The notes below the pieces were generated by a model that did no database searches, was not told the origin of the DNA, and saw nothing but the letters and a program-made list of their open reading frames with translations. From the NCBI RefSeq assembly GCF_000966975.1, contig NZ_JZWV01000218.1, positions 1 to 13,378 of the forward strand: 13,378 nucleotides of DNA, given 5' to 3'. Of this stretch, positions 7,606 through 13,378 are shown in pieces. Numbering within the stretch: position 1 is the stretch's first letter; the number at the start of each line of letters is the position of its first letter. This DNA is from Streptomyces katrae (GTDB lineage: Bacteria > Actinomycetota > Actinomycetes > Streptomycetales > Streptomycetaceae). Made by a program: the position numbers and the translations under genes.

Positions 7606-7636
7606 ATCGTAACCCCCGGGGGTGAACGCCCGGCAA
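7606..7636 (-). promoter_or_regulatory. Candidate tatA promoter with embedded palindrome
   Basis: The 223-bp gap 7520-7742 contains TACGAT at 7611-7606, an excellent actinobacterial -10. TTGCCG at 7636-7631 could be the -35, with a long 19-nt spacer. A perfect 12-bp palindrome ACCCCCGGGGGT (7612-7623) lies directly against the -10. Downstream in the leader is a CCGGAC / GTCCGG inverted repeat (7571-7589), and upstream a CGGTT-TCCAT-AACCG repeat near 7693-7707. No coding gene was seen in this gap. Confidence 0.35.
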
Positions 7637-7742
7637 TCCCCAGGGGGTGTCAGCGCTTGCCTGCGGCTCCGACGGTACGGGTCGGGCCGCACGGTTTCCA
7701 TAACCGGTACGTGAACACCTGCCCGCGCACCGGGCGCCCCCC

Positions 7743-7952
7743 CTAGTGCCGCAGGGCGCCCTCGCGCCGCGCGGCCCCGGCCAGGTCGGTCGCCGCCCGC
7801 TCGAGGTCCCCGGACGCTTCGGTGATCCGGCGGCTGGCCAGGGCCACCTGCCCCGACAGCCGCCGGACCTCCAGGAAGACCCGCACGGCCAGCACGGACA
7901 GGACGGCGACCCCGAGGAAGCCCAGGGCAATCGCAAACATCGGCCACAGCAT
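7743..7952 (-). CDS. Small single-helix membrane protein, function unknown
   Basis: I do not recognise a named family for this 69-residue protein. It begins MLWPMFAIALGFLGVAVLSVLAVRVF, a clear transmembrane helix (about 4-27), followed by VRRLSGQVALASRRITEASGDLERAATDLAGAA, a long amphipathic helix with a heptad-like pattern suited to a coiled coil. The layout (one helix then a cytoplasmic coiled coil) recalls DUF948-like proteins, but that is a loose resemblance. ATG 7950-7952 has no Shine-Dalgarno; instead TAGGCT lies exactly 6 nt before it, fitting a leaderless mRNA. It is 23 bp downstream of the zinc-ribbon gene, so it may also be read with pafBC. After the stop is only a weak GCCCG / CGGGC hairpin (7721-7735). 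High GC3 and position in a conserved gene cluster support it being real. Confidence 0.75.
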   Translation of the reverse strand: MLWPMFAIALGFLGVAVLSVLAVRVFLEVRRLSGQVALASRRITEASGDLERAATDLAGAARREGALRH

Positions 7953-7958
7953 GGGACG

Positions 7959-7964
7959 AGCCTA
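7959..7964 (-). promoter_or_regulatory. Candidate -10 box for leaderless membrane-protein mRNA
   Basis: TAGGCT on the minus strand is separated from ATG 7952 by CGTCCC, 6 nt. This places the predicted transcription start on the A of the ATG. The octamer TAGGCTCG is identical to the helY -10 region. No convincing -35 is present. Confidence 0.4.
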
Positions 7965-7975
7965 GCGCGCCCGTC

Positions 7976-8209
7976 TCAGAGGCTGCGCAGGGTGCTCACT
8001 CCCCCGCCGGTCAGCAGCTCCACGATGCGCTCACCGGCGGGTTTGCGGACCTGTGCGGAGCACTCGGGGCAGGTGAAGGAGTAGAACGTGGCCCTGCGGC
8101 TGCCGCCGATCGCCAGCCGCAGGGCGTCCGCCGCGAGCTCGAAGCGCGCCCGGCACTCGGGACAGGCGGCCTTGAAGGTGACCGGTTCCCCACCGGAAGA
8201 TGGCGACAT
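7976..8209 (-). CDS. Small zinc-ribbon protein with two CPEC knuckles
   Basis: This 77-residue protein has two CPEC motifs, Cys16/Cys19 and Cys47/Cys50, about 27 residues apart, the layout of a four-cysteine zinc ribbon. Between them lies a charged helical stretch ARFELAADALRLAIGGSRRATFYSF; the tail carries RKPAGERIVELLTGGG. It is not a known enzyme; such ribbons usually bind nucleic acid or a protein partner. It starts 15 bp after the pafC stop with GAGGGGG about 9 nt before its ATG, so it is almost certainly translated from the pafB-pafC mRNA. That context suggests a link to the DNA-damage regulon, by position only. No transmembrane segment is present. Confidence 0.8.
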   Translation of the reverse strand: MSPSSGGEPVTFKAACPECRARFELAADALRLAIGGSRRATFYSFTCPECSAQVRKPAGERIVELLTGGGVSTLRSL

Positions 8210-8224
8210 CTCTCCGCGCCCCCT

Positions 8225-9193
8225 CTAGACCTGTTCCCCGTACCCCGCGAGTGCTTCTGTGGCGGCCCTGCGGGCGCTCTGCGCCAGCTCCGGCGGCGAG
8301 ACGATCCGCCCGTCACGGCCCAGGCGCAGCGCGAGCCGCCGCAGGGAGGCCGGGTCGGGGCTGCGCAGCACGATCCGCAGGCCGCCGTCGGGCAGTTCCT
8401 CGGCGCTGTCGTGCGGGTAGTACTCGGCGACCCAGCGGCCGCCGGGACCGACCTCGACGACCACCTCCGGGTCCTCGGCGGCCGGCTGGACCAGGCCCTC
8501 GGACAGGTCGCGGGGCTCGATGGCCGGCGGTTCGGCGCGTTCGTCGAGGAGGCGGATCTCGGCCACCCGGTCGAGGCGGAAGGTGCGCCGCGCCTCCGAG
8601 AGGTGGCACCAGCCCTCCAGGTAGGTGTGCCCCACCGCGAAGAGCCGGATCGGGTCGACGGTGCGCTCGGTCAGCTCGTCGCGGGCGGGCGAGTAGTAGC
8701 GCAGCCACAGCCGGCGCCGCTCGGAGATGGCCCGGTCGACGTCGGCGAAGACCCCGCCCTCGGACTCGAAGGTCACCGACAGCCGGGAGCTGGCCCCGGC
8801 GGCCTCGCCGGCGGCCGCCTCCAGCTTGGCGGTGGCCCGCAGCAGCGCGTCCCGGTCGCTCTCGCGCAGCCCCGGCAGGGTCGCCACCGCGCGGGCGGCG
8901 ACCAGCAGGGAGGTGGCCTCGTCGGCGGCCAGGCGCAGCGGCTCGGCGGTGGACTCCCCCGAGGCGTCGGCGTTGTGCCACCAGATCCGGTCGCCGTCGG
9001 TGTCGATGTCGAGCAGGTCCCCGCCGCGGAAGCTGGTGCCGCACATGGGCAGCACGTCGAGGTCCGAGATCAGCTCGTCCTCGGTGATCCCGAAGGCCCG
9101 GGCGACGTCCGCGACGTGCGCCCCGGGGCGCTCGCGCAGGTAGGTCACCAGGGACAGCATCCGGCGGGTCTGGTCGATGGCGTTCGCGGCCAT
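8225..9193 (-). CDS. pafC: WYL-domain transcriptional regulator PafC
   Basis: PafC pairs with PafB as a transcriptional activator of the actinobacterial RecA/LexA-independent DNA-damage response; in mycobacteria the two work with the primary sigma factor at RecA-NDp promoters. This 322-residue protein has an N-terminal winged-helix region (RMLSLVTYLRERPGAHVADVARAFGITEDELISDLDVL, residues 11-48) and a WYL domain around 155-215 (RLWLRYYSPARDELTERTVDPIRLF, then TYLEGW, then RTFRLDRV). The signature Trp of the WYL triad is Thr190 here (T190-Y191-L192). A C-terminal extension (about 240-322) completes the usual fold. ATG 9193 is 44 bp after the pafB stop, with GGGGGAG about 10 nt upstream. The zinc-ribbon gene follows 15 bp later. 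Family and pairing are firm; the gene symbol rests on the tandem arrangement near pafA. Confidence 0.92.
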   Translation of the reverse strand: MAANAIDQTRRMLSLVTYLRERPGAHVADVARAFGITEDELISDLDVLPMCGTSFRGGDLLDIDTDGDRIWWHNADASGESTAEPLRLAADEATSLLVAARAVATLPGLRESDRDALLRATAKLEAAAGEAAGASSRLSVTFESEGGVFADVDRAISERRRLWLRYYSPARDELTERTVDPIRLFAVGHTYLEGWCHLSEARRTFRLDRVAEIRLLDERAEPPAIEPRDLSEGLVQPAAEDPEVVVEVGPGGRWVAEYYPHDSAEELPDGGLRIVLRSPDPASLRRLALRLGRDGRIVSPPELAQSARRAATEALAGYGEQV

Positions 9194-9237
9194 GCTGGTA
9201 CGTCTCCCCCTCAGGGCGTTGCTAGTGAAGTTCCTGG

Positions 9238-10194
9238 TCAGCCCTGGGCGACGGCGCGCAGCCGGTCGACCACATCGGCCCGCAGGTCCGCGGGTTCCAC
9301 CACCACGACGTCGGGGCCGAACTCCACGAGCCAGGCGTCGAGCCCGTGCCCGTACGGGATCTCCAGCTCGTCCCAGCCGTCGGCGCCCTCGCGGACCGCG
9401 GTGGCCTTGGCCCGCAGCGGGTACCCGGAACCGGCACGCAGCCGGATCAGCGCCGAGCGCTGGGCGCCCTCCCCGGCCCAGGCCGCCACGGTCTCCCGCA
9501 CGGTCACCACGTCGGGGACCTCGGCGGTGTACTTCCCGGCCCGCGAGCGCACCTTGCCGGTGATCCGGGAGAGCCGGAACACCCGCTCCGCCCCGCGGTC
9601 GCGGTCGTAGCCCGCCAGGTACCAGTGGCCGCGCCAGCACTCCAGGGCCCACGGCTCGACCTGGCGCTGCTCGGGCCGGGCGGCGTTGGACTTGCGGTAG
9701 TCGAAGACCACGGGACGGCGGTCCCGGCAGGCGAGCATCAGCGGCTCGAAGGCCGCCTCGTGAACGGGGATGCGCGGCTCGATCGCACTGTGCTGGCCCT
9801 CGTACGGGTCGCCGGCCTCCGGCATCCCGCCCGCCCGCAGCTTCTGCAGGGCCCCGCTGGCCGCGCCCGCGAGGCGGGCCTGCTGCCAGACCTTGGCCGC
9901 CAGCCCCAGCGCGGCGGCCTCCTCGGCGTCCAGGGAGACGGGGGGCAGCCGGTTGCTGTCGCGACGCGCCAGGTAGCCGGTCTCGCCCTCCAGGTTCTCC
10001 ACCGTCTCGATCACCAGGCCGAGCTCGCGCAGGTCGTCCTTGTCCCGCTCGAACATGCGATTGAAGGAATCGTCGTTCCCGGCTTCCAGGTAGGCCTCGA
10101 TCGATCCGCGCAGCTCGCGCTTGCTGAGGGGACGCCGGGTCCCCAGCAGACACAGCGCCAGATTCATCAGCCGCTCGGCCTTGGCGATCGCCAT
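9238..10194 (-). CDS. pafB: WYL-domain transcriptional regulator PafB
   Basis: This 318-residue protein is the first of the two WYL regulators and acts with PafC as a heterodimer-like activator of DNA-damage genes. The N-terminal winged helix covers about 1-65 (ERLMNLALCLLGTRRPLSKRELRGSI, then SFNRMFERDKDDLRELGL). The WYL domain is canonical: FDYRKSN (164-170), W191-Y192-L193 in GHWYLAGYDRD, and RVFRLSRITG. The start at ATG 10194 gives MAIAKAERLMNLAL and has GGAAGGG 5 nt upstream; an in-frame GTG at 10221 would run through that ribosome-binding site. It is separated from the upstream FKBP gene by a strong terminator, so pafBC here has its own promoter and is uncoupled from pafA, unlike the contiguous pafABC of mycobacteria. 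The two are PafB and PafC as separate genes, not the fused form seen in some actinobacteria. Confidence 0.93.
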   Translation of the reverse strand: MAIAKAERLMNLALCLLGTRRPLSKRELRGSIEAYLEAGNDDSFNRMFERDKDDLRELGLVIETVENLEGETGYLARRDSNRLPPVSLDAEEAAALGLAAKVWQQARLAGAASGALQKLRAGGMPEAGDPYEGQHSAIEPRIPVHEAAFEPLMLACRDRRPVVFDYRKSNAARPEQRQVEPWALECWRGHWYLAGYDRDRGAERVFRLSRITGKVRSRAGKYTAEVPDVVTVRETVAAWAGEGAQRSALIRLRAGSGYPLRAKATAVREGADGWDELEIPYGHGLDAWLVEFGPDVVVVEPADLRADVVDRLRAVAQG

Positions 10195-10199
10195 CGACG

Positions 10200-10206
10200 C
10201 CCTTCC
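10200..10206 (-). promoter_or_regulatory. Ribosome-binding site deciding the pafB start
   Basis: GGAAGGG on the minus strand, 5 nt before ATG 10194. It lies within the in-frame extension to GTG 10221 and so supports the shorter PafB. Confidence 0.6.
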
Positions 10207-10237
10207 CCCACTGCTCGACACACACTCGTGACCGTTG

Positions 10238-10265
10238 ACCGTACCGCCAAGGCGGTCCCGGACAA
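10238..10265 (-). promoter_or_regulatory. Candidate pafB promoter
   Basis: On the minus strand TTGTCC (10265-10260), a 16-nt spacer and TACGGT (10243-10238) resemble a housekeeping promoter. The -35 shares its T residues with the T-run of the upstream FKBP terminator. The spacer contains a perfect ACCGCC-AA-GGCGGT inverted repeat (10243-10256). It does not match the PafBC promoter pattern. Confidence 0.35.
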
Positions 10266-10297
10266 AAGCGAGGGCCCCCGCCTCACGGCGGGGGCCC
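10264..10297 (-). terminator. Intrinsic terminator after the FKBP gene
   Basis: A perfect 11-bp stem (10297-10287 with 10282-10272; GGGCCCCCGCC arms) and 4-nt loop is followed on the minus strand by CGCTTTTG. It begins 22 nt after the stop of the cytoplasmic FKBP and ends its transcript before pafB. Confidence 0.85.
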
Positions 10298-10318
10298 AGC
10301 GCGGTGACTGCCCGTGGA

Positions 10319-10696
10319 TCAGGCGGCCATCAGGTCACAGACGAAGATCAGCGTCTCGCCCGGCTTGATGGCACCGCCGGCGCCGTGGTCGCCGTAGGCG
10401 AGGTGCGGCGGGATGACCAGCTTGCGGCGGCCGCCGACCTTCATGCCCTGGACACCCTGGTCCCAGCCCGGGATGACCTGACCGACACCGAGCTTGAACT
10501 GCAGCGCCGAGCCGCGGTTCCAGGAGGCGTCGAACTCCTCGCCGGTGGAGTAGGCCACGCCCACGTAGTGGACCGAGACCACGGAGCCGGCCTTGGCCTC
10601 CGCGCCGTCACCCTCCCAGATGTCCTCGATGACCAGGCCGGCCGGCACCGGGAAATCAGGGAAGTCGATCTCGGGCTTCTCGAGCTTGTCGCTCAC
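10319..10696 (-). CDS. FKBP-type peptidyl-prolyl cis-trans isomerase (cytoplasmic)
   Basis: This 125-residue protein speeds cis-trans isomerisation of X-Pro bonds and should act in the cytoplasm, as no signal peptide is present. After a short acidic N-terminus (VSDKLEKPEIDFPDFPVP) comes a single FKBP domain with all the usual active-site pieces: VHYVGV, EEFDASW (Phe-Asp pair), VIPGWDQGVQGMKVGGRR (the Trp at the pocket floor), PPHLAYGD and TLIFVCDL. GTG 10696 is chosen because AGGAG lies 7 nt upstream; open codons further upstream lack family similarity and overlap the intergenic region. It follows the FKBP lipoprotein gene after 70 bp and is closed by a strong terminator, so the two FKBPs may form one operon. 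Confident in family; substrate unknown. Confidence 0.93.
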   Translation of the reverse strand: MSDKLEKPEIDFPDFPVPAGLVIEDIWEGDGAEAKAGSVVSVHYVGVAYSTGEEFDASWNRGSALQFKLGVGQVIPGWDQGVQGMKVGGRRKLVIPPHLAYGDHGAGGAIKPGETLIFVCDLMAA

Positions 10697-10703
10697 GGAA
10701 CTG

Positions 10704-10708
10704 CTCCT
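10704..10708 (-). promoter_or_regulatory. Ribosome-binding site deciding the FKBP start
   Basis: AGGAG on the minus strand, 7 nt before GTG 10696. It rules out the ATG at 10711, which it directly follows, and any longer N-terminus. Confidence 0.75.
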
Positions 10709-10766
10709 CATGCGTACGGATGCGGGCCCCTGACCGCGGCGGCGGAAAAGGGCAACCCCACCAGTC

Positions 10767-11768
10767 TTACACCGTGCCGAGGATGTCCACGACGAAGACG
10801 AGCGTGGAGTTCGCGGGGATCTCACCCTGCGCCTGGTCCTTGTACCCCTGCTCCGGCGGGATCACCAGCAGCACGCGGCTGCCGACCTTCTTGCCCACCA
10901 GACCCTTGTCCCAGCCCTGGATGACCTGGCCCGTGCCGATCTGCGTCGAGAACGGCTGCCCGGTCTTCCAGGAGTTGTCGAACAGCGTCGCCGCTTCCTT
11001 GCCCTCGTTCGGGACCCACGTCGCACCGCTGTACTGCATGAAGACCGTCTGACCGGACTTCACCTCCGGGCCCTTGCCCTCGATCAGGACCTTGTCGACC
11101 AGCTCCTTCGGCGGGTCGTTCTTCGGGACCGTGATCGTGGCTTCCTTCTCCTCGTCGGCCTTCACCTGCGGCAGGTCCGACGGGATCGGGGCCTGGGTGC
11201 CCTCGGCCTTCTTCGGCACGACCTGGTCCACGTCGATCACGAAGACCAGATTGTCCTTCGCGCCCACGCCCAGCTTCGGCTGGCCCTGGTCACCGAAGGC
11301 CGCGGCCGGCGGGGCCACGACCAGCAGCCGGCTGCCGACCTTCTTGCCGAGCACCGAGTCGCCGAACAGCGGCAGGGTCTGCGGCGAACCGGCCGTGAAG
11401 GGCAACGGCTCGCCGCCCTGGTCGTAGGAGCTCGGCAGGTCCTTGCCGCTCTTCCAGATCTTGCCCGTGAACTTGGCGATCACGAGGTCGTTCTTCTTGA
11501 CCTCGGGCCCGGTGCCCTCCTTGAGGACGTTCACCACGAACTTGCCGCTCGGCTCACCCTTGGGAACGGTGATCTCCGCCTTCTTGCCCGCTTCACCGGC
11601 CACCGTCGGCATCGGGTCCGCGGAGGCGACCGGCTTCGGCACCTCGGCGGGCTTGGAGGCGCCGGCCGACGGAGAGGAGTCCTTCTTCCCGGAGTCGTCG
11701 CCCCCTCCGCAGGCCGCAGTGAGCATCAGAGCCGGCACGATGAGCGCGGCAGCAAGTCGGCGTCGCAC
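10767..11768 (-). CDS. Tandem-domain FKBP-type isomerase lipoprotein
   Basis: This 333-residue protein is probably a membrane-anchored extracytoplasmic prolyl isomerase or chaperone. The N-terminus MRRRLAAALIVPALMLTAAC is a signal peptide ending in a lipobox (LTAAC, Cys20), followed by a glycine/serine-rich linker (about 21-65). Two FKBP domains follow, about 75-185 and 225-333. The second keeps the active-site residues: MQYSGA, LFDNSW, QVIQGWDKGLVGKKVGSR, GYKD and STLVFVVDI. The first aligns over the KKVGSRLLVVAPP block but has Phe where the pocket Trp belongs (LPLFGDSVL) and Phe for the active-site Tyr (AAFGD), so it is probably not catalytic. GTG 11768 has AGGA 5 nt upstream. It lies between pafA (128 bp) and the cytoplasmic FKBP (70 bp). 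The RRRL start could weakly suit Tat export, but Sec is as likely. Confidence 0.9.
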   Translation of the reverse strand: MRRRLAAALIVPALMLTAACGGGDDSGKKDSSPSAGASKPAEVPKPVASADPMPTVAGEAGKKAEITVPKGEPSGKFVVNVLKEGTGPEVKKNDLVIAKFTGKIWKSGKDLPSSYDQGGEPLPFTAGSPQTLPLFGDSVLGKKVGSRLLVVAPPAAAFGDQGQPKLGVGAKDNLVFVIDVDQVVPKKAEGTQAPIPSDLPQVKADEEKEATITVPKNDPPKELVDKVLIEGKGPEVKSGQTVFMQYSGATWVPNEGKEAATLFDNSWKTGQPFSTQIGTGQVIQGWDKGLVGKKVGSRVLLVIPPEQGYKDQAQGEIPANSTLVFVVDILGTV

Positions 11769-11810
11769 AGTGGTCCTCAGGGTCGCTGGAATGGTCCGTC
11801 GTAGCGGCCC

Positions 11811-11838
11811 ACTCTACGGGCTGGCCCCTGCGCCACAA
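11811..11838 (-). promoter_or_regulatory. Candidate promoter of the FKBP lipoprotein gene
   Basis: TTGTGG (11838-11833), a 16-nt spacer and TAGAGT (11816-11811) on the minus strand. The predicted transcription start near 11804 would give a leader of about 36 nt containing the AGGA ribosome-binding site. Confidence 0.4.
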
Positions 11839-11853
11839 GGCTCTGGCATGCGA

Positions 11854-11883
11854 GGACCCCGCACGCCGACGCGTACGGGGCCC
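11854..11883 (-). terminator. Imperfect hairpin after pafA
   Basis: Between pafA and the lipoprotein gene, CCCCG-C-ACGC pairs with GCGT-A-CGGGG around a CGAC loop with one central mismatch; two more G-C pairs extend the base beyond another mismatch. It starts 13 nt after the pafA stop and has no T-run, so it is a possible terminator only. Confidence 0.35.
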
Positions 11884-11896
11884 CCGGCCGCACCGG

Positions 11897-13258
11897 TCAC
11901 ATACCGGCGATCAGCTTCTCCACCCGGTCGTCCACCGACCGGAACGGGTCCTTGCACAGCACCGTGCGCTGCGCCTGGTCATTGAGCTTGAGGTGCACCC
12001 AGTCCACCGTGAAGTCCCGCCGCTGCTCCTGCGCCCGGCGGATGAAGTCCCCGCGCAGCCGCGCCCTGGTGGTCTGCGGGGGCACCGACTTGCCCTCGAA
12101 GATCTTCAGGTCGTTGCAGACCCGCTCGGCCTGACCCTTGCGCTCCAGCAGGTAGTACAGCCCCCGCCGGCGGTGGATGTCGTGGTACGCGAGGTCTATC
12201 TGGGCGACCCGCGGATTGGACATGGTCATGTTGTGCTTGGCCCGGTAGCGCTCGATCAGCTGGTACTTCATGACCCAGTCGATCTCCCGGCCGATCCGGT
12301 CCAGGTCCTCGGCCTCGATGGCGTCCAGGGTCCGGCCCCACAGCTCCAGCACCTGCTCCACGACCCCGGTACGGATCCCCCGCCGCTCGGCGAAGTCCAG
12401 GGCCTTGTCGTAGTACTCGCGCTGGATCTCCAGGGCGGAGGCCTCCCGGCCGCTGGCCAGGCGCACCTTGCGCTGGCCCGTGATGTCGTGGCTGACCTCG
12501 CGGATCGCCCGGATCGGGTTCTCCAGGGTCAGGTCCCGCATCACCGTCCCCGCCTCGATCATGCGCAGCACGAGGTCCGTGGCGCCGACCTTGAGCAGCA
12601 TCGTCGTCTCGGACATGTTGGAGTCCCCGACGATCACGTGCAGGCGCCGGTAGCGCTCCGCGTCCGCGTGCGGCTCGTCGCGGGTGTTGATGATCGGACG
12701 GGAACGGGTGGTGGCGGAACTGACGCCCTCCCAGATGTGCTCGGCCCGCTGGCTGACGCAGTAGACCGCGCCCCGGGGGGTCTGCAGCACCTTGCCCGCG
12801 CCGCAGATCAGCTGGCGCGTGACGAGGAAGGGAATCAGGATGTCCGCCAGACGGGAGAATTCTCCGTGCCGGGCCACGAGGTAGTTCTCGTGGCAACCGT
12901 ACGAATTGCCCGCCGAGTCGGTGTTGTTCTTGAACAGGTAGACGTCGCCCGCGATTCCCTCCTCGTGCAGGCGGCGTTCGGCGTCGACGAGCAGGCCTTC
13001 CAGAATGCGCTCGCCCGCTTTGTCGTGGGTGACCAGTTCGGTCAGACTGTCGCATTCGGGTGTTGCATATTCCGGATGCGATCCCACATCGAGGTACAGG
13101 CGGGCGCCGTTCCGCAGGAACACATTGCTGCTGCGGCCCCATGACACGACACGGCGGAAGAGGTAGCGCGCCACTTCGTCAGGAGACAGTCGGCGCTGTC
13201 CCCTGAACGTGCACGTGACGCCGTACTCGTTCTCCAGCCCGAAAATGCGGCGGTCCAT
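11897..13258 (-). CDS. pafA: Pup-protein ligase PafA
   Basis: PafA joins the C-terminal glutamate of Pup to lysines of target proteins using ATP, marking them for the bacterial proteasome or sequestration. The 453-residue length is normal. The glutamine-synthetase-like fold is clear: FGLENEYGV at the N-terminus with the Mg/ATP-binding Glu9, [16 protein letters not shown] with catalytic Asp57, the [17 protein letters not shown] loop (110-126), [29 protein letters not shown] and [14 protein letters not shown]. The C-terminal domain (about 385-453) ends [12 protein letters not shown]. PafA rather than Dop is indicated by the short GLENEYGV to [10 protein letters not shown] spacing, with no Dop-loop insertion. 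The ATG has no ribosome-binding site but has TAATGT exactly 6 nt upstream, so the mRNA is probably leaderless. It is followed by the FKBP genes, not directly by pafBC as in mycobacteria. Pup and proteasome genes are not in the window and probably lie to the right. Confidence 0.97.
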   Translation of the reverse strand: MDRRIFGLENEYGVTCTFRGQRRLSPDEVARYLFRRVVSWGRSSNVFLRNGARLYLDVGSHPEYATPECDSLTELVTHDKAGERILEGLLVDAERRLHEEGIAGDVYLFKNNTDSAGNSYGCHENYLVARHGEFSRLADILIPFLVTRQLICGAGKVLQTPRGAVYCVSQRAEHIWEGVSSATTRSRPIINTRDEPHADAERYRRLHVIVGDSNMSETTMLLKVGATDLVLRMIEAGTVMRDLTLENPIRAIREVSHDITGQRKVRLASGREASALEIQREYYDKALDFAERRGIRTGVVEQVLELWGRTLDAIEAEDLDRIGREIDWVMKYQLIERYRAKHNMTMSNPRVAQIDLAYHDIHRRRGLYYLLERKGQAERVCNDLKIFEGKSVPPQTTRARLRGDFIRRAQEQRRDFTVDWVHLKLNDQAQRTVLCKDPFRSVDDRVEKLIAGM

Positions 13259-13264
13259 GACTGA

Positions 13265-13270
13265 ACATTA
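13265..13270 (-). promoter_or_regulatory. -10 box for a leaderless pafA mRNA
   Basis: TAATGT on the minus strand is 6 nt before ATG 13258, so the standard spacing puts the transcription start on the A of the start codon. No Shine-Dalgarno is present nearby. The -35 region (around TTTCAG or GTTTCA, near 13287-13292) is weak. Confidence 0.5.
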
Positions 13271-13316
13271 CGCCTTCTGCCCTCTTCTGAAACCGGGTTC
13301 GAAGACGGCGTTCCGA

Positions 13317-13378
13317 TCAGTTTTTGATCAACCGCTCCGAAGGCGCCCCCGCCGAGCCCGCCACGGCCCGGCTGCGGC
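13317..13378 (-). CDS. Possible 3' end of the gene upstream of pafA
   Basis: On the minus strand the frame entering at the right edge reads RSRAVAGSAGAPSERLIKN and stops at TGA 13319-13317. Its third codon positions are strongly G/C, as in the neighbouring genes, and an ERLIKN ending looks protein-like. Only 19 codons are visible, so family cannot be told. If real it ends 58 bp before pafA. The alternative is that this is plain intergenic sequence. Confidence 0.3.
   Translation of the reverse strand, partial: RSRAVAGSAGAPSERLIKN

Noticed and set aside
9194..10225. Upstream in-frame extension of pafC through pafB
   Set aside because: It would place 344 residues of out-of-frame pafB sequence before the winged-helix domain; ATG 9193 gives the normal PafC N-terminus.
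9346..10368. Plus-strand open frame opposite pafB, and a similar one at 8411-9610 opposite pafC
   Set aside because: Both are antisense shadows of WYL genes with no recognisable domain.
10697..10825. N-terminal extension of the cytoplasmic FKBP to 10825
   Set aside because: It overlaps the end of the lipoprotein gene, has no family similarity, and lies upstream of a well-placed AGGAG before GTG 10696.
11993..13144. Plus- and minus-strand long open frames overlapping pafA
   Set aside because: They are alternative frames of pafA, which has a full set of family motifs; their products are compositionally biased.
13290..13313. Possible LexA-type SOS box upstream of pafA (GTTC and GAAC-like elements)
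   Set aside because: The GTTC copies are direct, not inverted, so the GAAC-N4-GTTC arrangement is absent.

Overview
The window looks like core chromosome of a Streptomyces-type actinomycete. The DNA is very GC-rich, third codon positions are almost all G or C, GTG and TTG starts are common, and the gene order matches the conserved actinobacterial pupylation / Tat / HelY neighbourhood. No mobile element, CRISPR array, tRNA or rRNA gene was seen.

Left part, plus strand (1-2488): a beta-lactamase-fold serine hydrolase whose 5' end lies outside the window and whose frame is broken by an exact 20-bp tandem duplication at 141-180, followed by an RluA-family pseudouridine synthase. The synthase converges on a minus-strand TetR-family regulator (2485-3141); their stop codons overlap by 4 bp.

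Everything from 3141 to the right edge is on the minus strand. In transcription order, right to left: pafA (Pup ligase), a two-domain FKBP lipoprotein, a small cytoplasmic FKBP, pafB and pafC (paired WYL regulators), a small two-CPEC zinc-ribbon protein, a 69-residue one-helix membrane protein, tatA, tatC, a HelY/Ski2-like DEVH helicase, and the TetR gene. A strong hairpin plus T-run separates the FKBPs from pafB, and a GC hairpin follows tatC.

The genes link protein tagging (PafA), the DNA-damage response (PafB/PafC), export of folded proteins (TatA/TatC), proline isomerisation (FKBPs) and nucleic-acid remodelling (HelY). The most informative regulatory signal is upstream of helY: TTGTCAGAG-N8-TAGGCT, a near-perfect match with exact spacing to the RecA-independent, PafBC-dependent damage promoter. 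The window therefore seems to hold both the PafBC regulators and a probable PafBC target. Several genes (pafA, the 69-residue protein, the pseudouridine synthase, probably helY) lack a Shine-Dalgarno sequence and have a TANNNT box 6-10 nt before the start codon, which suggests leaderless or nearly leaderless mRNAs. I did not find a clearly new multi-gene system; the region is mostly conserved core genome with some notable regulatory and mutational details.
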